From contig NZ_PGFH01000001.1 of NCBI RefSeq assembly GCF_002797685.1, positions 1,116,001 to 1,180,000 of the forward strand: 64,000 nt of DNA. The letters run 5' to 3'. Of this stretch, positions 52,332-61,995 are shown one piece after another (the first letter of the stretch is position 1; each line of letters opens with the position of its first letter). The notes below the pieces were generated by a model that did not search any database, was not told the origin of the DNA, and worked only from the letters and a program-made list of their open reading frames with translations. Made by a program: the position numbers and the translations under genes. Source of the stretch: Salinibacterium amurskyense. GTDB lineage: Bacteria; Actinomycetota; Actinomycetes; Actinomycetales; Microbacteriaceae.

Positions 52332-53228
52332 GTGCCCGAACTTCCCGAGGTTGAGGTTGTGCGCGCAGGGCTCGAACCGGCCGTTACCGGCGCGACTGCG
52401 GCATCCGTCACCGTTTTTGATGAGCGCTCTCTGCGTCGCCATGAGGGGCCAAGCGAAGACTTTGTCGACCGTCTGACCGGCCGCACCTTTCTGACGCCTC
52501 AGCGCAGGGGCAAGTTCATGTGGCTTCCGCTCGCTGATAGCGCTGAGGGTCGCGGCGAAGCGCTCGTCACGCATCTCGGCATGAGCGGGCAGGTGCTTCT
52601 TCGCGATCGGAGTACGGATGACCGGCTCACGCGCATCCGCATCGAACTTGATCATCCTGACCATGGCGCACTGCGCCTCAACTTTGTCGACCAACGTATT
52701 TTCGGCTCGATGGCGATCGATAGCATGCTGCCCACCGTTGATCAGCCCGCTTTCGCGGTGCCGAGCCAAGTGGCGCACATCGCGCGTGATCCGCTCGACC
52801 CCTTCTTCGACGATGCCAAGTTCTTACGGTCGCTGAAGGCCAAGCGCACGACGGTGAAGCGGGCGCTGCTCGATCAAACCCTGATCAGCGGGGTCGGCAA
52901 TATCTACGCCGACGAAGCGCTCTGGGCCGCGCGGGTGCACTACAACCAGCCCACCGACACCCTCAGCCGAGCGAAAGCCGTGCTGTTGCTCGCGGAAGTG
53001 CGGGCGGTGTTCTCCAAGGCTCTAGCCGAGGGCGGCACGAGCTTCGATACGCAGTACCTCAACGTGAACGGTGAGTCGGGATACTTCGCGCACTCGCTTA
53101 ACGTCTACGGCCAGCAGGGGCGGGCGTGCCCGCGCTGCGGTCGCGAAGTCGTGCGTGAGAGCTTCATGAACCGCGGCTCGCACTTCTGTAAGTTCTGCCA
53201 GCGCATTCGTGTGACTGCAGCTCGCTAG
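52332..53228 (+). CDS. mutM: Formamidopyrimidine-DNA glycosylase
   Basis: This 298-residue bifunctional glycosylase/AP lyase removes 8-oxoguanine and formamidopyrimidines. After the initiator it begins PELPEVE, with catalytic Pro2 and Glu3. The helix-two-turn-helix GVGNIYADEALW lies near residue 190 and a C-terminal zinc finger (CPRCG...CKFCQR) near residues 262-285. The start is GTG. It belongs to the rpmF-rnc-mutM block. Its stop lies in the stem of the following terminator. Confidence 0.96.
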   Translation: MPELPEVEVVRAGLEPAVTGATAASVTVFDERSLRRHEGPSEDFVDRLTGRTFLTPQRRGKFMWLPLADSAEGRGEALVTHLGMSGQVLLRDRSTDDRLTRIRIELDHPDHGALRLNFVDQRIFGSMAIDSMLPTVDQPAFAVPSQVAHIARDPLDPFFDDAKFLRSLKAKRTTVKRALLDQTLISGVGNIYADEALWAARVHYNQPTDTLSRAKAVLLLAEVRAVFSKALAEGGTSFDTQYLNVNGESGYFAHSLNVYGQQGRACPRCGREVVRESFMNRGSHFCKFCQRIRVTAAR

Positions 53229-53262
53229 ATCGCCAATGCCGGCAATCTAGCGAGCGCGTTTT
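53220..53262. terminator. bidirectional terminator between mutM and the M20 peptidase gene
   Basis: GCTCGCTAGAT (53220-53230) pairs with ATCTAGCGAGC (53245-53255), with an inner GCC/GGC pair, followed by GCGTTTT. It overlaps the mutM stop codon. Confidence 0.85.
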
Positions 53263-54835
53263 AGCCCCAGGTGCGTGCGTCACCGTTGGTGCGGTAGTCA
53301 GGCCAGGGGAGATCGATCGGCGGCTGGAAGTCCACCGGGAGCAGGGCGGGCATCGGTTCGTCAGCGACGCGCTTGTCGAACTCGTTCTTCGCCTCGGCGA
53401 GGAGTGAGGGGTCAACCAACAGGTCGATGAACGTGCCAGCGACGGTCTTTCCCGCAGTCTCGATGGTGGGATCGATCGTCTCGGGGATACCGCCGAGAGC
53501 ATTCATGACCCACCCCGGGTAGGCGCCCTTGCCTGGCGCAGGCTTGAGCGCGGGGCGTGAGACATAAAAGCGAACCGTCGGCGCGTAGTGCGTCATTTCG
53601 ACGTAGTCGTCGCTTGTCCAGTTCTGTTGCCACGGTGCGAGGTGTTCGCGCAGAGCTTTTTCGGCGTCCTGCGGGGTGATGAGCTGTTCGCACTCGTCGA
53701 GGAACGGCTTCTCCATGGCGTCGAGGCCGAGGTTGCGCTGAATCTCTTGCGCAACAGCGATCGCGTCAGCGCCGTAGCTCGGAGCGCCCACCGCTTCGAG
53801 GTTGTTGTACAGAACGGTCGACATGGCGTGGTTGGTGCGACCGGGGCGGCTGCGTGCCACCCACGTGGTCTCAACATCGCAGTGCGCCATCGCGCCGGCG
53901 TGCTCGGCGTTACGGTCGAGCACCGCGAGCACGTGCTCTGCCATCTCGATGTTCGGGGTGCGCCACGAATACTGGATGCGGGCGACGCGCGCCGGCAGAT
54001 TGTCGGCAGTCGCTTGGCCGTCAAGCAAGATCGCGTCGCTGAGACTCCACCCTCCAAAGCTCGGGAGCATGGCATCCTGCATGATGCGCGACGAGGTGTA
54101 CATCGACATCAGCGCAACGTTGGCACCGGGAGCACGCGCTGCGGAGTGCGAGGCTGGGATGGGGGAGTTGGGGTTGGCGTTGAGCTGCCACGACTCCGGC
54201 TCATCGCAAATGAAGGTATAAACCTTGCTGTAATACGCACCGCACTGGGTGTCCCAGCGAGCGGTGTTGCACAGCGGCAGCATGTAGAAGGGGTGGAAGC
54301 TCACGATGGCATCCACGTTGTCGTAGTAGCCGCGCAGGCCGTGAACGACCTTCGAGCCGTGCATCTTTTCGGCTGGCTCGCCCGTGTACTTGAGGGTGCC
54401 GGGGATGCTGTGCTCCTCCATGGCGTGCTTGGTGGCGAGCAGCCCGGCAAGAGTAGAAATGCCGAGCGCGGAGTGCGGGTCGGTGTGACCGGGCGCGAAG
54501 CGACTCATGCCCTCGCGGCTGTCTTCGGTGACGGATGCCGACTGGTTGTTGCCGGGGACCGCGTCGTATTCGGCGTAGCTCAACATCGTGGGGCCACCGG
54601 TGCCGTTGGTCCACTCCGCGCTGAAGGCGGTCGGCATCCCGGCCGAACCTTCTTCAACGGTGAAGCCCTCGGTGCGCAGCAACTCGACGTACCACTGAGC
54701 TGAACGGAACTCGCGCCAGGCCGGCTCGGCGAGCTGCCAAATGTGGCTGTGCCACTCTGAGAGGCGAGGCATGTTGTCATCCACCCACGTGCGGGCGGTG
54801 GCTTTGGCGTCGGCGGCGAGAGCGAGTTCTGTCAT
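53261..54835 (-). CDS. M20-family amidohydrolase/peptidase (AbgB-like)
   Basis: This 524-residue zinc hydrolase resembles the AbgB subunit of p-aminobenzoyl-glutamate hydrolase. Metal-site candidates are YAEYDAVPGNN near residue 88, GHTDPHSALG near residue 121 and TGEPAEKMHG near residue 155, with later HCDVETTW and His segments. M20 enzymes cleave acylated amino acids or dipeptides. It is the last gene of the leftward unit and starts 77 bp after the ThDP gene. The substrate is unknown; deacylation of the imported compound is inference. Confidence 0.8.
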   Translation of the reverse strand: MTELALAADAKATARTWVDDNMPRLSEWHSHIWQLAEPAWREFRSAQWYVELLRTEGFTVEEGSAGMPTAFSAEWTNGTGGPTMLSYAEYDAVPGNNQSASVTEDSREGMSRFAPGHTDPHSALGISTLAGLLATKHAMEEHSIPGTLKYTGEPAEKMHGSKVVHGLRGYYDNVDAIVSFHPFYMLPLCNTARWDTQCGAYYSKVYTFICDEPESWQLNANPNSPIPASHSAARAPGANVALMSMYTSSRIMQDAMLPSFGGWSLSDAILLDGQATADNLPARVARIQYSWRTPNIEMAEHVLAVLDRNAEHAGAMAHCDVETTWVARSRPGRTNHAMSTVLYNNLEAVGAPSYGADAIAVAQEIQRNLGLDAMEKPFLDECEQLITPQDAEKALREHLAPWQQNWTSDDYVEMTHYAPTVRFYVSRPALKPAPGKGAYPGWVMNALGGIPETIDPTIETAGKTVAGTFIDLLVDPSLLAEAKNEFDKRVADEPMPALLPVDFQPPIDLPWPDYRTNGDARTWG

Positions 54836-54912
54836 GTCGTGATCCTTGAACTGAAGAGAAGAGGTGAAGTGGTGAGGTGCGTTGCTGCCCGGCTGGCCCG
54901 CGGGCCGCAGTG

Positions 54913-56595
54913 CTAGCTGTCGGAGGCTTCGAAGATGCTGAGCGGCACGTGAACGAGCGCAAATCCTGGCGTAGCAATCGCTTGAGCGACGGTCTCCGTG
55001 AGTTGCTCTGGTTGAGTGACGGAGAAACCGTGACCGCCAAAGGCCGCTGAGAGCACCGACCAGTTCGGTTGCGCCAGCACAACTCCGACGGGAGTTATGC
55101 CGCGGTCGCGTTCGTTCTGGTTGATTTCGGCATAACCGCCGTTGTCAACGCACACGATCGTGACATCGAGGCCCTGCTCGATGGCAGTGATGAACTCTTG
55201 AACGGCGAACATCAGCGCACCATCGCCCAGAACGCAGACCACGGGACGATCGGGCGACGCTACCTTGGCGCCCAGCGTTGCCGGGAGACCGTAGCCGAGG
55301 GTCGCGTAGGCAGGCGTGTAGAGGAACGAGTGCGAGGTCACCTGGCGAACGACGCTCGCCATCCCGAAGTAGGTGATCTGCGAGGAGTCACCCGCGACGA
55401 TCGCGTTCTCGGGGATCGCCTCGTTGATCATGGTCGCCACTCGGTGCAGGGTTGGCGAGACCTCTTGAGCCTCACGAACTGCGGTAGCGCGCACCGTGTC
55501 GAGCTCTGCAGCTGTTGTCGCGTTGCCCGTGATGGTGCGCGTAGCCAGAGCGTCGCGCAGCTGGCCAACGATGACCGCGCTGTCTCCAATCAGACCGAGA
55601 TCGCTCGCGACGTTCTTGTTGAGTTGCGATTCCAAGACATCGATGCGGATGACCGTGCCGGCCGGCTCGATGACGCCGCCCCACAGCTCCGCTTCGCCCA
55701 GCTTCGAACCGATGATGAGTACGGCATCCGACTGGTTAATCAGTTCGTGGATGACCGGCAAACGAATCTCGGAGGCCAGCGACAGCGGGTGCGTCTCAGG
55801 GATCGACGCCTTGCCGTTGAGCGTTGTCACGACGGGCGCATTCAGCGATTCGGCCAGAGCGGTGAGCTCGCTGCCGATACGGCTCGCACCGCCACCCGCG
55901 ATGATGACGGGATGCGCGGCAGCGGCCAAGATCTCGGCGGCGCGTTCGACGGCACCGGCATCAGCGGCGGCGCGGGCACGCTCGGGGCGGGCCCGCAGCA
56001 GTTCTTCCGGGCAGTCGCTCGCCGACTCGAGCACGTTGAGAGGAATCTCGATGTGCACGGGGCGCGGGCGACCGTAGCGGAACAGCTCGAAGGCGTCGTG
56101 AACGGCGGTGACGGCATCCGTCGCGCTCGTGACTCGACGGCTCCACTCCACGATGGCGCCAGCGGCACCCGTGGAATCTTTCGTTTCGTGGAGGGCGCCG
56201 TTGTCGGCAAACTCACTGCCCTCGGCGACGCCGGGGGAGATGAGGATCATCGGGCGGGATTCGCAGTACGCGGTGCCCGCGCCCGACAGAGCGTTGAGCA
56301 GGCCGGGGCCGGAGGTGGTGATGACGACACCGGGCAGGCCGGTCTGCTGCGACCAGCCATCCGATCCGTAGCTCGCTCCCTGCTCGTGACGAGTGGTCAC
56401 GGGGTGGATGCCGAGCGCGCTGAGGGAGCGGTACAGCTCAAGGTTGTGGGTGCCGGGGATGCCAAAGATGGTGTCGATGCCGTAGTTGCGCAACACGGTC
56501 ATCAGCGCCAGGCCCGCGTTGTTCACGTCCACTCCCACGGCGGAGGCGGTTGCGGCAGCGTCAGCGCTGTAGTTGTCGTTGCTGGTCGTAGTCAT
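54913..56595 (-). CDS. Thiamine diphosphate-dependent enzyme (acetolactate synthase/2-oxoacid decarboxylase family)
   Basis: This 560-residue enzyme has the three ThDP-enzyme domains: N-terminal with TRHEQGASYGSDG near residue 66 (the activating Glu), a middle Rossmann-like domain, and a C-terminal ThDP domain with LGDGALMFAVQE near residue 462 and DNGGY near residue 490. It resembles proteins annotated as 5-guanidino-2-oxopentanoate decarboxylase (AruI) or acetolactate synthase-like enzymes. Acetolactate synthase itself is unlikely because no regulatory subunit gene is present. ATG 56595, 8 bp after the amidohydrolase stop, is chosen over an ATG upstream. Confidence 0.8.
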   Translation of the reverse strand: MTTTSNDNYSADAAATASAVGVDVNNAGLALMTVLRNYGIDTIFGIPGTHNLELYRSLSALGIHPVTTRHEQGASYGSDGWSQQTGLPGVVITTSGPGLLNALSGAGTAYCESRPMILISPGVAEGSEFADNGALHETKDSTGAAGAIVEWSRRVTSATDAVTAVHDAFELFRYGRPRPVHIEIPLNVLESASDCPEELLRARPERARAAADAGAVERAAEILAAAAHPVIIAGGGASRIGSELTALAESLNAPVVTTLNGKASIPETHPLSLASEIRLPVIHELINQSDAVLIIGSKLGEAELWGGVIEPAGTVIRIDVLESQLNKNVASDLGLIGDSAVIVGQLRDALATRTITGNATTAAELDTVRATAVREAQEVSPTLHRVATMINEAIPENAIVAGDSSQITYFGMASVVRQVTSHSFLYTPAYATLGYGLPATLGAKVASPDRPVVCVLGDGALMFAVQEFITAIEQGLDVTIVCVDNGGYAEINQNERDRGITPVGVVLAQPNWSVLSAAFGGHGFSVTQPEQLTETVAQAIATPGFALVHVPLSIFEASDS

Positions 56596-56603
56596 TGCCG
56601 TGC

Positions 56604-58286
56604 TCACTTCTCGTCGGTGCTGTACTGGCGAACGCCATCGACCCACGTCTCGGCGACGGTGATCGCACCGATCTGAGCGCATTCGGTTTCAAAAATGTCA
56701 GCGGTCAGCACGGCAAAGTCAGCGCGCTTGCCGACCTCGAGGCTTCCCAAGTCATCTTCACGCCCCAGCGAGTGGGCCGCGTTGATGGTGTGTGCCCGCA
56801 GCGCTTGCTCGCGGGTGATCGCGAGGGAATCGGGGCCGAGCTGAGTGCCGCGGCGCGTGATGCGCGTGGTCGCCGCCTGAATGGCTTCCAGCGGACGCGG
56901 GTCTGCAACCGGGGCATCCGAGCTGATCGTGATCGGAACGCCAGCCGCAGCGAATTCGCCGAGAGGGTTGAAGCGCTCGCCGGGAGTCCCGATGGCCTGT
57001 TCGACGCCTTCACCCCAGTTGAAGTGGTGCTGCGGTTGATTGACGGGCCGGATGCCGGCTGCCGCCATCCGCTTAATCTGGCCGGCGGTGGGCAGGCCGC
57101 AGTGTTCGATGCGGTGCCGGGCGTCACTCGTGGGGTTTTCTGCCTGCGCCGCTTCAATCGCGTCAACGACCATTTCGATGGCGGTGGGGGACTGGGCGTG
57201 GGTTGCGGTCTGGAGACCGACGGCATGAGCGCGGCTGATGAGCGCCTTGTAGTCGGCGGGGTCGTGGTAGAGCTGGCCGGTGCGGCACGGGTCTCCGACG
57301 TAACCGTCAGGGAAGTACGCGGTCCAGCCGCCGAGAGTGCCGTCGGCATAGAACTTGATGCCCGAGAAGCTCAAGTGGGCGTTGCCGAAGGCGCCGTGCA
57401 TCCCGGTTTCGATTGCTTCGTCGAGCAAGTGCGAAAGCAGGTACATCGAGATGCGGGTCTTGAGCTGGTTTTGTTCGGCGAGACGCAGGTAGGTGTCGAA
57501 CTCGCGACGGGAAACCTGAGCGTCACCAATAGTCGTCACGCCGCCCTCGAGGAAGGCGTTCTGTGCCACGGCGAGCTGGCGCACGTGCTCGGCGGGGGTG
57601 TCGGCGAGGTGGAAATTGGGGCCGTGGTGGCCGACCTTCACTCCACCGAGGCCGGTAAGAATGTTGCAGGCGGCATCCGAAAGCTCACCCGTGAGGTCGC
57701 CATCGGCGTCGCGGAAGAACTCGCCGCCCTGCGGGTTTTCAGTCTCGCGAGTGATGCCAAAGAGTCCGAAGGTGTAGCTGTTGACGACCCCGCCGTGGCC
57801 GGAGGCGTTCATGAGGTACACCTCGCGGTCGAGGGCGACTTCGTCGAGTTCAGTGCGGTGCGGATGGCGCTGTTCGGCAAGATTGCGCTGCTCGTAGCCA
57901 TAGCCACGAATCGGTTGTCCCTCGGGAACGGTGTCGGCCGCGGCCTTCAACAGCGCCACAATCTCCGGGATGCTCGAGGCTTTGTCGGGCCCGCAGTCGA
58001 CCCAGCTCATCATCTGACCGAGCATGAGCGGATGAGCGTGCGCATCGATGAAGCCGGGCACAATCACCTGGGTTCCAAAGTCAACACGTGCAGGCGCCGC
58101 TGGTGACAGTGTCGCGGCTGCGGCGAGGCACTCGTCAACGGTTCCGGCGGCGGCGACCGTGCCGGCGAACATAAGAATGGCGCTCACGACAGTGTTCTCG
58201 GCATCCAGAGTGTGGATGGCTCGGGCGGTCACCACCGTGGGGGTGAAATCGGAAAGTGGCACGTCAAAGGCCGAAAGCTTGCGCAT
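56604..58286 (-). CDS. YtcJ-like metal-dependent amidohydrolase
   Basis: This 560-residue enzyme of the amidohydrolase superfamily (Amidohydro_3 type) has the metal motif FIDAHAHP near residue 80, later HRIEHCGLP near residue 375 and ISSDAPVADPRPLE near residue 443. The C-terminal GSLEVGKRADFAVL segment is typical of the small beta domain. YtcJ-type enzymes hydrolyse amides or formamides, including N-substituted formamides. GGAG lies 6 nt before ATG 58286. It lies between the hydroxyacid dehydrogenase and the ThDP gene. Substrate unknown. Confidence 0.82.
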   Translation of the reverse strand: MRKLSAFDVPLSDFTPTVVTARAIHTLDAENTVVSAILMFAGTVAAAGTVDECLAAAATLSPAAPARVDFGTQVIVPGFIDAHAHPLMLGQMMSWVDCGPDKASSIPEIVALLKAAADTVPEGQPIRGYGYEQRNLAEQRHPHRTELDEVALDREVYLMNASGHGGVVNSYTFGLFGITRETENPQGGEFFRDADGDLTGELSDAACNILTGLGGVKVGHHGPNFHLADTPAEHVRQLAVAQNAFLEGGVTTIGDAQVSRREFDTYLRLAEQNQLKTRISMYLLSHLLDEAIETGMHGAFGNAHLSFSGIKFYADGTLGGWTAYFPDGYVGDPCRTGQLYHDPADYKALISRAHAVGLQTATHAQSPTAIEMVVDAIEAAQAENPTSDARHRIEHCGLPTAGQIKRMAAAGIRPVNQPQHHFNWGEGVEQAIGTPGERFNPLGEFAAAGVPITISSDAPVADPRPLEAIQAATTRITRRGTQLGPDSLAITREQALRAHTINAAHSLGREDDLGSLEVGKRADFAVLTADIFETECAQIGAITVAETWVDGVRQYSTDEK

Positions 58287-58305
58287 GAGTACTCCGGTGA
58301 GGTTC

Positions 58306-59322
58306 TTAGTGAGTGGAGGTTGAGGGTGCCGGTAGCGACACGAGAGGAGTGTCGGGGGTGCCGGTTGAGGCCCACGAAACAACGTTCTGGGCCTGCAGGC
58401 GCACATACTCTGCTTCGCTGCGGCCAGAGAAGTAGGCGATGTGCGGCGTGATCAGAGCCCGGGGATGACCGAGGAGCGGATGCTCGGCGGTCGGCGGTTC
58501 GACATCCAGCACGTCGAGGCCAGCGCCGGCGAGGTGACCGCTGTCGAGGGAGGCGCGGAGGGCGGCGCTGTCGACAAGTCCGCCACGGCTCACGTTGATG
58601 AGGTACGAGAGCGGCTTCATCGAGCTGAGGAAGTCGGCATCGACCATGTTCGCGGTGTCGTTCGTGAGCGGCAGGTGCAGCGACAGAACGTCGGACTGCG
58701 AACGGACAGCGTCAGCATCAACGCGGCGAACTCCCGCTGCGGCGAAGCGCTCGCGAGTCTCCTCGGTGTCGGGAATAAACGGGTCGTAGCCGATTATCTC
58801 GCCGAACAGTGGACGCGCGAGTTCGGCGAACTTCATGCCGATCCGGCCCAGGCCCATGAGGCCGAGCGTGAGCTCGCTCAGACGCGGTTGCACGAGAGTG
58901 TCCCGCTCGTTCCAGCGATCGAAAACGACCGCCTGTTGCGAGAACGTGATGCCACGAGTCAGGTGGAGTGCCATCGCCAAGGCGTGCGTTGCGACCTCTT
59001 CGGTCGCGGCGCCGACGATTGTCGTCACCCAGATTCCGTGTTCGGTAGCGGCATCCACATCGACGTTGTCGAAGCCCATCGACATGAGAGCGATGACCTT
59101 GACCGAGGGCATCCGCTCCATCATTGAGCGAGTGATCTGGGCGTAACCAACGAGCAGTGCGCTCGCGCCTGCTGCGCCAGCGACGATTGCTTCAGCATCC
59201 AGAGAATCGAGGTAGCTGACCTCGAAACCGGCAGCGCTGAGAAGATCGCGGCCGGCCGAGAAGTCGGTGCCATCAAGGTCGGTGTAGACGGCGCGAAGCT
59301 CGTCGCCGCTGTTAGTGGACAT
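58306..59322 (-). CDS. D-2-hydroxyacid dehydrogenase family protein
   Basis: This 338-residue NAD(P)-dependent enzyme has the Rossmann motif GLMGLGRIGMKFA near residue 151 and the catalytic set Arg in NVSRGGLVD near residue 242, Glu in DVLDVEPP near residue 271 and His in TPHIAYFS near residue 290. It interconverts 2-oxo and D-2-hydroxy acids; SerA-type and C-terminal-binding-protein-like annotations are alternatives. It overlaps the ABC ATPase gene by 11 bp and precedes the amidohydrolase by 19 bp, so it belongs to the same unit. Confidence 0.85.
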   Translation of the reverse strand: MSTNSGDELRAVYTDLDGTDFSAGRDLLSAAGFEVSYLDSLDAEAIVAGAAGASALLVGYAQITRSMMERMPSVKVIALMSMGFDNVDVDAATEHGIWVTTIVGAATEEVATHALAMALHLTRGITFSQQAVVFDRWNERDTLVQPRLSELTLGLMGLGRIGMKFAELARPLFGEIIGYDPFIPDTEETRERFAAAGVRRVDADAVRSQSDVLSLHLPLTNDTANMVDADFLSSMKPLSYLINVSRGGLVDSAALRASLDSGHLAGAGLDVLDVEPPTAEHPLLGHPRALITPHIAYFSGRSEAEYVRLQAQNVVSWASTGTPDTPLVSLPAPSTSTH

Positions 59323-60094
59323 GGCTCAAGAACTGCTTCGTGCGCTCGTGCTGCGGGTTCTCGAAGAACTCGGCCGGCTCGGCCTGCTCCACGATCACTC
59401 CGCCATCGAACAGTGTGACCTCGTCAGCGGCCCGACGGGCAAAGCGCACCTCGTGGGTGACAACGATCATCGTCATTCCGGCGGCAGCCAGGTTCTCCAT
59501 TACCTCGAGAACTTCGCCGACCAGTTCGGGGTCGAGGGCGGATGTCGGCTCATCGAAGAGCATGACGTGCGGGTTGAGAACGAGAGCGCGAGCAATCGCG
59601 ACGCGTTGCTGCTGGCCACCGGAGAGCTCGGAGGGAAAGTGTCCGTCGCGCTCGGCGAGCCCGACCTTGTCGAGAATCTCGAAGGCACGCTCGCGAGCTT
59701 CGACCTTGCCGACTCCCTGCACATCAGTGAGGCCGAGAGCCACATTGTCGAGTGCGGTGAGGTGGGGAAAGAGGTTGAACTTTTGGAAAACCATGCCGAT
59801 ATCGCGGCGCTGCACGGCGAGCTTGCGCTCGGAGTGGTGCGCGATGCGACCGTTGGCGTCGGAGGCACCGATGCGTTTTCCGTCGAGCAAGATCTCACCA
59901 GCATCGGCGGGCTCGAGCAGCGCCATCAGGCGAAGCATCGTAGATTTACCCGAACCCGACGGCCCGAGAACCGCTTTGACTTGGCCCTTGTTCACGGCGA
60001 ACTCGACACCCTTGAGTACTTCGTTGCCGTTATAGGCCTTGTGGAGGTTGGACACCTGGAGGGTAGGCACGGTGGCCGGAGTCTCGTTGCTCAT
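59312..60094 (-). CDS. Polar amino acid-type ABC transporter, ATP-binding protein
   Basis: This 260-residue ATPase of the GlnQ/HisP class has Walker A GPSGSGKST near residue 40, signature ELSGGQQQRVAIARAL near residue 156 and Walker B VMLFDEPTSALDP near residue 176. It is 2 bp after the permease gene and overlaps the dehydrogenase gene. It energises uptake of an amino acid or related molecule. Confidence 0.92.
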   Translation of the reverse strand: MSNETPATVPTLQVSNLHKAYNGNEVLKGVEFAVNKGQVKAVLGPSGSGKSTMLRLMALLEPADAGEILLDGKRIGASDANGRIAHHSERKLAVQRRDIGMVFQKFNLFPHLTALDNVALGLTDVQGVGKVEARERAFEILDKVGLAERDGHFPSELSGGQQQRVAIARALVLNPHVMLFDEPTSALDPELVGEVLEVMENLAAAGMTMIVVTHEVRFARRAADEVTLFDGGVIVEQAEPAEFFENPQHERTKQFLSHVH

Positions 60095-60096
60095 GC

Positions 60097-60846
60097 TTAC
60101 TTCTCCTTGGGAACGGTGGCGAGGGCGCGGGTGTTGAGCGAGAGAGGCGACGTGCTCTTCTTGAGACCTCGCGAGGTCCAGAGGAATCGTCTCTCGATGC
60201 GGCTCTGAATGATCGTGATGATCGAGACGATGACGAGGTAGTAGATGATTGCGACGGCGTAGTACTCGGCGTAGCGGAAGGTGATGTTGACACCGACTTG
60301 CGCGGTCGTGAGCAGCTCTTTCAGCGAGATCACGGATGCCAGCGAGGAGTACTTGATGAGGCCGATGAACTCGTTACCGGTCGGCGGCAGCGCCGTACGG
60401 ATCGCTTGCGGCAAGATCACCTTGCGCATAACGGAGCCGGGCTTCATGCCGAGGGCGCGGCCGGCAAGTTCCTGGCCGTCATCCACGCTGCTGAGGGCTG
60501 AGCGGATGATCTCGGCCATGAATGCCGCTTCAACGAGGCCAAGACCGATGGAGGCTGCGATGAACGGGGTGTACCAGTCCGAGCGCAGGGCTGGAATGAT
60601 CTGGGGCAGGGCGTTCCACATGATGAGCAGAACGAGCAGTGCGGGCAGAGCACGGAAGAACCACACGTACAGGTGGGAGGGACCTCTCAAGTAAGACTTT
60701 TTGGAGGTGCGACCGACGGCGAGAAAGAAGCCGAGAACGGTGGCGATGACGAGCGAGAATGCTGCGACGCCGATCGAGGTCAGTGCGCCCCAGAAATAGG
60801 CCGGGTTGACGAGCTGCTCGAAGAAGATTGTTGGATCGAAGATCAT
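60097..60846 (-). CDS. Polar amino acid-type ABC transporter permease
   Basis: This 249-residue permease of the HisM/GlnP class has about five membrane helices and the EAA-loop motif RALGMKPGSVMRKVILPQAIR near residues 132-152 that docks the ATPase. One permease gene is present, so it probably acts as a homodimer. It lies between the binding protein and ATPase genes. Confidence 0.92.
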   Translation of the reverse strand: MIFDPTIFFEQLVNPAYFWGALTSIGVAAFSLVIATVLGFFLAVGRTSKKSYLRGPSHLYVWFFRALPALLVLLIMWNALPQIIPALRSDWYTPFIAASIGLGLVEAAFMAEIIRSALSSVDDGQELAGRALGMKPGSVMRKVILPQAIRTALPPTGNEFIGLIKYSSLASVISLKELLTTAQVGVNITFRYAEYYAVAIIYYLVIVSIITIIQSRIERRFLWTSRGLKKSTSPLSLNTRALATVPKEK

Positions 60847-60906
60847 GTGGTGTGACTCCCTGGTTGTGGGTGGTCACGCGAGGTGACCACCCACAGTCGA
60901 GTGTTC

Positions 60907-61761
60907 TTAGTAAACGTCGACGATCGACGCGTCGAGGTTGTAGTCGGCGGCGATCTTCGCGAGAGTTCCGTCGTCGTAGAGCGCACGGAGCGCTTCAGCG
61001 ATGGCGGGGCTCAGCTCGCCGTCCTTGGGGGTGAAGACTCCGAACGTGGTGTCGGGGTCGAACACGCCGTTAGCTACGGCGAGAAGGCCGTCGTTCTGGG
61101 TCGCCATGTAGGCGGCTGCAACGTTGGTTTCAACGAGAACGTCGGACTTGCCGTTGATAACGGCGAGTACGGTTTCGGCCGTCTTGGGGTACTCGGTGTT
61201 CGTGATCGGTTCCTTGCCGGCATCAACGCAGTCGTCGCTGAGCTTCTGAACACTCACGGAGTTGCTAGATGCCGACTGGGTAGCAACCTTGAGCCCGCAG
61301 AGGTCGTCGCCCTCTTTCAACTTCGCTGCGAGGTCGGGTGCTGCCAGTGCGGCGGGGCCAGCGTTCATGACGGCGGCGGCGTCGGCAATTTGCAGACGTT
61401 CCTCGCTCATGTAAAGCCCGCCGAAGATGACGTCGCACTTGCCGGACTGGAGCCCGGGCATGAGGCCGTCGAACGAGGTCACTTCAAACTTGGTTTCAAC
61501 ACCCCAGTAGTCCGCTACAGCGCGGATGCCGTCGGCGTCGAAGCCGATGATGTCTCCGCCGGTGGAGTCGGCGTAGTACTCAAGGGGAGCGTATTCCGGG
61601 TCAATGCACGCGGTGAAGGTGTTCGCGTTAACGAGGCCTTCGGGTGCGTTGGACGAAACGGCGGCGTCGGTGTCTGTTGCAGAGTCTGTGCCGGCGGCAC
61701 AGCCCGTCAACAAGGCTGCTACCGAGATGCCGGCGGCGATGCCGATGATCGATTTCTTCAT
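60907..61761 (-). CDS. Polar amino acid-type ABC transporter substrate-binding lipoprotein
   Basis: This 284-residue class 3 (SBP_bac_3) binding protein has a lipoprotein signal with LLTGC (Cys21). It contains TFTACIDPEYAPLEYYAD near residue 45 and IIGFDADGIRAVAD near residue 72, the first strand and ligand-site region of amino acid binding proteins. AGGAG lies 6 nt before ATG 61761. It is the first gene of the leftward unit, opposite the Lrp-like gene. The ligand is not predictable from sequence. Confidence 0.9.
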   Translation of the reverse strand: MKKSIIGIAAGISVAALLTGCAAGTDSATDTDAAVSSNAPEGLVNANTFTACIDPEYAPLEYYADSTGGDIIGFDADGIRAVADYWGVETKFEVTSFDGLMPGLQSGKCDVIFGGLYMSEERLQIADAAAVMNAGPAALAAPDLAAKLKEGDDLCGLKVATQSASSNSVSVQKLSDDCVDAGKEPITNTEYPKTAETVLAVINGKSDVLVETNVAAAYMATQNDGLLAVANGVFDPDTTFGVFTPKDGELSPAIAEALRALYDDGTLAKIAADYNLDASIVDVY

Positions 61762-61995
61762 TGTTTCTCCTGTGGCTGCAGAGCGATTCACCCGGTGGAG
61801 GTGCTGGGAGGGTGACTTGGTTCTGACCATTGTGTTCATACCCGGGGGTGTTGTCAATGCATATTTGCACTCAGGCAACCAATAGGACGCAAACTTGTAA
61901 CAAACGAGTGTGAATAATGCGATGAATCTGGGTTTATTGCCCAATATTGTGACAAAACGCTACGGTTCGGGGCGGTGCTGGGATAGTCTGGCCGC
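61762..61995. other. regulatory spacer between the binding protein and the Lrp-like gene
   Basis: This 234-bp AT-richer divergent region has CAATATTG (61942-61949, perfect palindrome) and TGCA-TATT-TGCA near 61858, of the short, AT-rich type bound by Lrp/AsnC proteins. The sites are candidates only. TAGTCT (61984-61989) lies 6 nt before the GTG of the regulator gene. Confidence 0.4.

Noticed and set aside
53588-54703. Rightward 371-codon frame opposite the M20 peptidase
   Set aside because: Antisense shadow without recognisable domains.
55069-58106. Two long rightward open frames opposite the ThDP and amidohydrolase genes
   Set aside because: Their translations are Arg/Asp/His-rich with no motifs, while the minus-strand proteins carry complete catalytic motifs.
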